Source of the DNA: an uncultured Arsenicibacter sp.
GTDB taxonomy: Bacteria; Bacteroidota; Bacteroidia; Cytophagales; Spirosomataceae
Direction: 5' to 3'
Assembly (NCBI RefSeq): GCF_945952095.1
Contig: NZ_CAMFHL010000029.1
Span: forward strand, 1-45,914
DNA length: 45,914 nucleotides
Positions within the stretch are counted from its first letter, which is position 1, and each line of letters starts with the position of its first letter. A program made the position numbers and the translations under genes. Positions 43,223 through 45,914 of the stretch are shown here, in pieces. Below the pieces are notes generated by a model that was not told the DNA's origin, made no database searches, and saw nothing but the letters and a program-made list of their open reading frames with translations.

Positions 43223-43834
43223 TTACTCGTAGGCAATACGGCTCAGAATACTACGCCCGAGCGTTACCTCATCGGCGTATTCAAGGTCACCGCCAATCGG
43301 TACACCACGGGCAATTGTCGAAATTCTGAGTTGATACGGCTTTAGTTTTTTCTGAAGGTAGAATGCCGTCGTATCACCTTCCATTGTCGGGCTCAACGCC
43401 AGAATAATTTCTCTGACATCCTGTCGCTCAGGCCCTTGTAGTCGCTCCAGCAGGGAGTCAATGTGCAGATCGCCGGGACCGATACCTTCTACCGGCGAGA
43501 TAATACCTCCCAGTACATGATAGAGTCCTTTAAACTGTGCGGTGTTTTCGATGGCCAGTACATCGCGGGTATCTTCGACCACGCAGATGACTGACGGGTC
43601 ACGGCGGTGGCTGGCACAGATCGTACAAAGCTCGCCATCGGCCAGGTTATGGCACTTGCGGCAATACTGCGTTTTAGTACGCATGGCAACGAGGGTATCA
43701 GCCAGCGCCTGTGTCTGTTCTTCATCCCGTTTGAGCAGGTGCAACACAAGGCGTAAGGCGGTCTTCTTGCCGATTCCCGGCAGTTTAGACACCTCATTCA
43801 CCGCGTCTTCGATTAGTTTTGATGGAAAATCCAA
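43223..43834 (-). CDS. recR: Recombination mediator RecR
   Basis: This 203-residue protein has the full RecR layout: helix-hairpin-helix KLPGIGKKTALRLVLHLL, a four-cysteine zinc finger (C58, C61, C70, C73), the Toprim segment VVEDTRDVLAIENT, and the C-terminal ISTIARGVPIGGDLEYADEVTLGRSILSR. RecR acts with RecO (and RecF) to load RecA at gaps. It lies 79 bp downstream of clpS on the same strand and may be co-transcribed. Confidence 0.97.
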   Translation of the reverse strand: MDFPSKLIEDAVNEVSKLPGIGKKTALRLVLHLLKRDEEQTQALADTLVAMRTKTQYCRKCHNLADGELCTICASHRRDPSVICVVEDTRDVLAIENTAQFKGLYHVLGGIISPVEGIGPGDLHIDSLLERLQGPERQDVREIILALSPTMEGDTTAFYLQKKLKPYQLRISTIARGVPIGGDLEYADEVTLGRSILSRIAYE

Positions 43835-43913
43835 TGGATGTCAGCTTGATAATCCGTTCTGTATGCAGTCTATCCGAACAACGATGCCCGCTGTTCAGGC
43901 AATCAATACATCA

Positions 43914-44189
43914 CTATAATACTTCGGCACTGATGCCCCGGCGGCAGATTTCATTACGCATCGGGACCAAATCTTCCCATGAACCGTTCTTCACCGTACA
44001 CTTGCCTTTGTAATGAATAATCAGGGTACATTGCTCTGCTTGCTCCGGTGTATGGTCACAGACATCAATCAGGGTGTCGATCACATGGTCAAATGTATTA
44101 ATGTCATCGTTAAACACTACCAGATTATGAACGTCGGTTTCAATGACTTCGTCCAGGACCTCTACGTCGTTTTCCTCGAAAGGTTGCAT
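43914..44189 (-). CDS. clpS: ClpS adaptor
   Basis: This 91-residue protein carries the ClpS core: HNLVVFNDDINTFDHVIDTLIDV (substrate-pocket D/N region), then EQAEQCTLIIHYKGKCTVKNGSWEDLVPMRNEI. ClpS delivers N-degron substrates to ClpA- or ClpC-type ATPases. The presence of clpC in this window, and no clpA, makes ClpC its likely partner. An exact -7 box (TAAATTTG on the minus strand, 44215-44222) lies 26 bp upstream. Confidence 0.95.
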   Translation of the reverse strand: MQPFEENDVEVLDEVIETDVHNLVVFNDDINTFDHVIDTLIDVCDHTPEQAEQCTLIIHYKGKCTVKNGSWEDLVPMRNEICRRGISAEVL

Positions 44190-44214
44190 GTAAAAGAAAA
44201 TTGTATTTGTTTAG

Positions 44215-44222
44215 CAAATTTA
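44215..44222 (-). promoter_or_regulatory. Putative -7 box for clpS
   Basis: Minus strand reads TAAATTTG, an exact consensus match, with TTTG (44237-44240) 14 bp upstream, shorter than typical spacing. Confidence 0.5.
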
Positions 44223-44357
44223 CTGAAATCCGGCCACAAAATCTAGTAGTTTCGGGTCCGTTTGCAGCGTAAAAGGCGGTTTCAACCCCGACCATTACGT
44301 CACGGATAACCTATAAAAATAACCCCGATCCGGCCGGAAAAGTTGCCTGTTTACTCA

Positions 44358-45848
44358 ATGAACGCTACTATCGCCCTCGTCATTCTGATTGCGTATTTCG
44401 GGATGCTCATTACGGTTTCGTACTATACGTCACGCGGAGCCGACACGAATACCTTTTTTACCGCCAACCGTCAGTCGCCCTGGTATTTAGTGGCCTTTGC
44501 CATGATCGGTACCTCGCTTTCGGGGGTTACGTTTATTTCGGTGCCGGGTGCAGTCGGTGCGCCGGTTGCCGGTTTTCCGGGCACCAAAGCCTTCTCCTAC
44601 TTTCAGGTTGTTCTGGGCTATATCATTGGCTACTACGTCATTGGCACAGTGCTGATGCCGCTCTACTACCGGATGAACCTGATTTCGATCTACGGCTATC
44701 TGGAAAAACGGTTCGGGTTCTGGTCCTACAAAGCGGGCGCCGGTTTCTTCCTGCTGGCGCGTACCGTCGGATCGGCGGTACGGCTCTACGTAGCGGCAGG
44801 GGTTCTTCAGCTGGCTATTTTCAACAGCCTCGGCATTCCGTTCGAAGTATCAGTCGCCATTACGATTCTCCTGATCTGGCTGTATACTTTCAAGGGTGGT
44901 GTGAAAACCATTATCATTACCGATACGTTGCAAACCACCTTTCTGGTAACCGCCGTTATTCTGACCATTATCCTGATTTCAAACGAATTAAACTTCGGGT
45001 TCGGGGAAATGGTGAGCGTGGTTAAGGGCAGTTCGTACTCACAGATTTTCTTCTGGGATGTCAACGATCCGCGTAACTTCTTCAAACAGTTCATCTCGGG
45101 AGCATTCATTGCCATTGTGATGACGGGCCTAGATCAGGATCTGATGCAGAAAAACCTGACGTGTAAAAACATCGGCGAAGCTCAGAAAAACATGTTCTGG
45201 TTTACGATTACCCTGACTATCGTGAACCTGTTGTTCCTCTGCCTCGGGACGTTGTTGTACCTCTATGCCGAGTCGAAAGGCATCAGTATTCCGGCCAAAA
45301 CCGATAACCTCTACCCCGAACTGGCGCTGAATCATTTCGGCATGGTCGTCGGCATTACGTTCCTGCTGGGCATTACGGCCGCTACGTATGCCAGCTCTGA
45401 CTCGGCGCTTACGGCCCTGACTACCTCGTTCTGTATCGACTTCATGAATGTAGAAGGCCGCCCTGAATCCGAACGGTCTAAAATCAAACACTGGGTACAC
45501 ATTGGCTTCTCAGTACTGTTCTACGTTGTGATTATTATCTTCAACCAGCTGAACAGTCAGGACGTGGTAACGACCGTATTCGATCTGGCCGGCTATACCT
45601 ATGGGCCTTTACTGGGGCTCTACGCATTCGGTCTGTTTACTAAACGGGGTGTTAAAGACAGGGTTGTTCCGTTTATCTGCATCGTTTCTCCGTTGCTGAC
45701 GCTGTACATCAACAACCATTCAGCCGAGTGGTTTAACGGCTATAAATTCAGCTTCGAGCGGCTTGTACTGAACGGCCTGATTACATTCCTGGGGATGCTG
45801 GCCGTTTCGCATAAACAAACAGCTGCACAGCAGGAAGCAACAGCCTGA
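44358..45848 (+). CDS. Sodium:solute symporter family protein
   Basis: From ATG 44358 the protein is 496 residues with about 13 hydrophobic segments. SSS-family features: GRQSPWYLVAFAMIGTSLSGVTFISVPG-type helix 2 (ANRQSPWYLVAFAMIGTSLS), GAGFFLLARTVGSAVRLYVAAG, and TAATYASSDSALTALTTSF, which carries the Ser pairs that bind sodium. Relatives import sugars, proline, sialic acid or monocarboxylates; the substrate cannot be assigned. The TTG five codons upstream (44343) was passed over for the ATG. A hairpin terminator follows. Confidence 0.92.
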   Translation: MNATIALVILIAYFGMLITVSYYTSRGADTNTFFTANRQSPWYLVAFAMIGTSLSGVTFISVPGAVGAPVAGFPGTKAFSYFQVVLGYIIGYYVIGTVLMPLYYRMNLISIYGYLEKRFGFWSYKAGAGFFLLARTVGSAVRLYVAAGVLQLAIFNSLGIPFEVSVAITILLIWLYTFKGGVKTIIITDTLQTTFLVTAVILTIILISNELNFGFGEMVSVVKGSSYSQIFFWDVNDPRNFFKQFISGAFIAIVMTGLDQDLMQKNLTCKNIGEAQKNMFWFTITLTIVNLLFLCLGTLLYLYAESKGISIPAKTDNLYPELALNHFGMVVGITFLLGITAATYASSDSALTALTTSFCIDFMNVEGRPESERSKIKHWVHIGFSVLFYVVIIIFNQLNSQDVVTTVFDLAGYTYGPLLGLYAFGLFTKRGVKDRVVPFICIVSPLLTLYINNHSAEWFNGYKFSFERLVLNGLITFLGMLAVSHKQTAAQQEATA

Positions 45849-45868
45849 TAATTCCGGAAAGCTATACA

Positions 45869-45914
45869 CAGAACGCCCGCGTATGCCTTTGCATACCCGG
45901 GCGTTCTGCTTTAA
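45869..45914 (+). terminator. Terminator after the symporter gene
   Basis: CAGAACGCCCG-C-GTATGC (45869-45886) pairs with GCATAC-C-CGGGCGTTCTG (45891-45908), one central mismatch, followed by CTTTAA at the window edge. Confidence 0.85.

Overview
This window looks like a chromosomal piece of a Bacteroidota bacterium, most likely a Cytophagales member related to Spirosoma. That placement is inferred from gene families typical of the phylum (DUF5686 outer-membrane proteins, DUF2807 GIN-domain proteins, DUF4136 lipoproteins, several-transmembrane LytS kinases paired with LytTR regulators, WbqC-like proteins) and from repeated TAnnTTTG boxes, the Bacteroidota -7 promoter motif, upstream of genes. 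I saw no rRNA, tRNA, CRISPR array, transposase, integrase or phage gene. Most of the window is ordinary housekeeping and envelope DNA with intergenic repeats.

Layout. 1-1047 is the end of a large secreted Ig/PKD-like repeat protein. 1096-4182 is a tandem pair of GH13 alpha-glucan hydrolases, one with a signal peptide and one without. 4378-6925 is a membrane-anchored GIN-domain protein plus a LytS/LytR-type two-component system, bracketed by two copies of a palindromic repeat. 7017-11932 holds an M3 oligopeptidase, a DUF2279-like membrane protein and a large protein with a nucleoside-phosphorylase-like C-terminus. After a 0.94 kb AT-rich gap comes the most distinctive locus, 12876-16746: a Tat-exported PLP aminotransferase, a Tat-exported FAD amine oxidase and a secreted Hint (intein/hedgehog-fold) protein. 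16953-18380 is a GT39-like membrane glycosyltransferase.

18469-22304 carries fumC, pgl and zwf on the minus strand. 22750-24539 is an SDR oxidoreductase followed by its AraC-type regulator, next to the decayed remains of a second SDR gene (24643-25003). rpiB, a lipoprotein, a DEDDh exonuclease split by an in-frame TAG, a DUF4136 lipoprotein, a DinB-fold protein, a sialate O-acetylesterase coupled to a GNAT acetyltransferase, a CxxC thioredoxin-like protein and a small membrane protein follow. 31281-34849 has an M23 peptidase and a 7TM-DISM histidine kinase/LytTR regulator pair. 34909-45848 has clpC, a WbqC-like protein, a LpxL-like acyltransferase, a DUF5686 outer-membrane protein, a solitary ABC ATPase, recR, clpS and a sodium:solute symporter.

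How the genes fit together. zwf and pgl form the oxidative pentose-phosphate entry, and rpiB sits nearby. ClpS is the N-recognin adaptor expected to feed ClpC, about 6.5 kb away. The two GH13 enzymes would split alpha-glucans outside and inside the inner membrane. The three-gene 12.9-16.7 kb locus is the best candidate for an undescribed system: amine/amino-acid enzymes exported folded through Tat, linked to a predicted self-cleaving Hint protein. Two intergenic repeat families (a GAGCGAAAGAG type and a TTTACCACATAG type) sit beside many of these genes; one forms the C-terminal tail of a protein.
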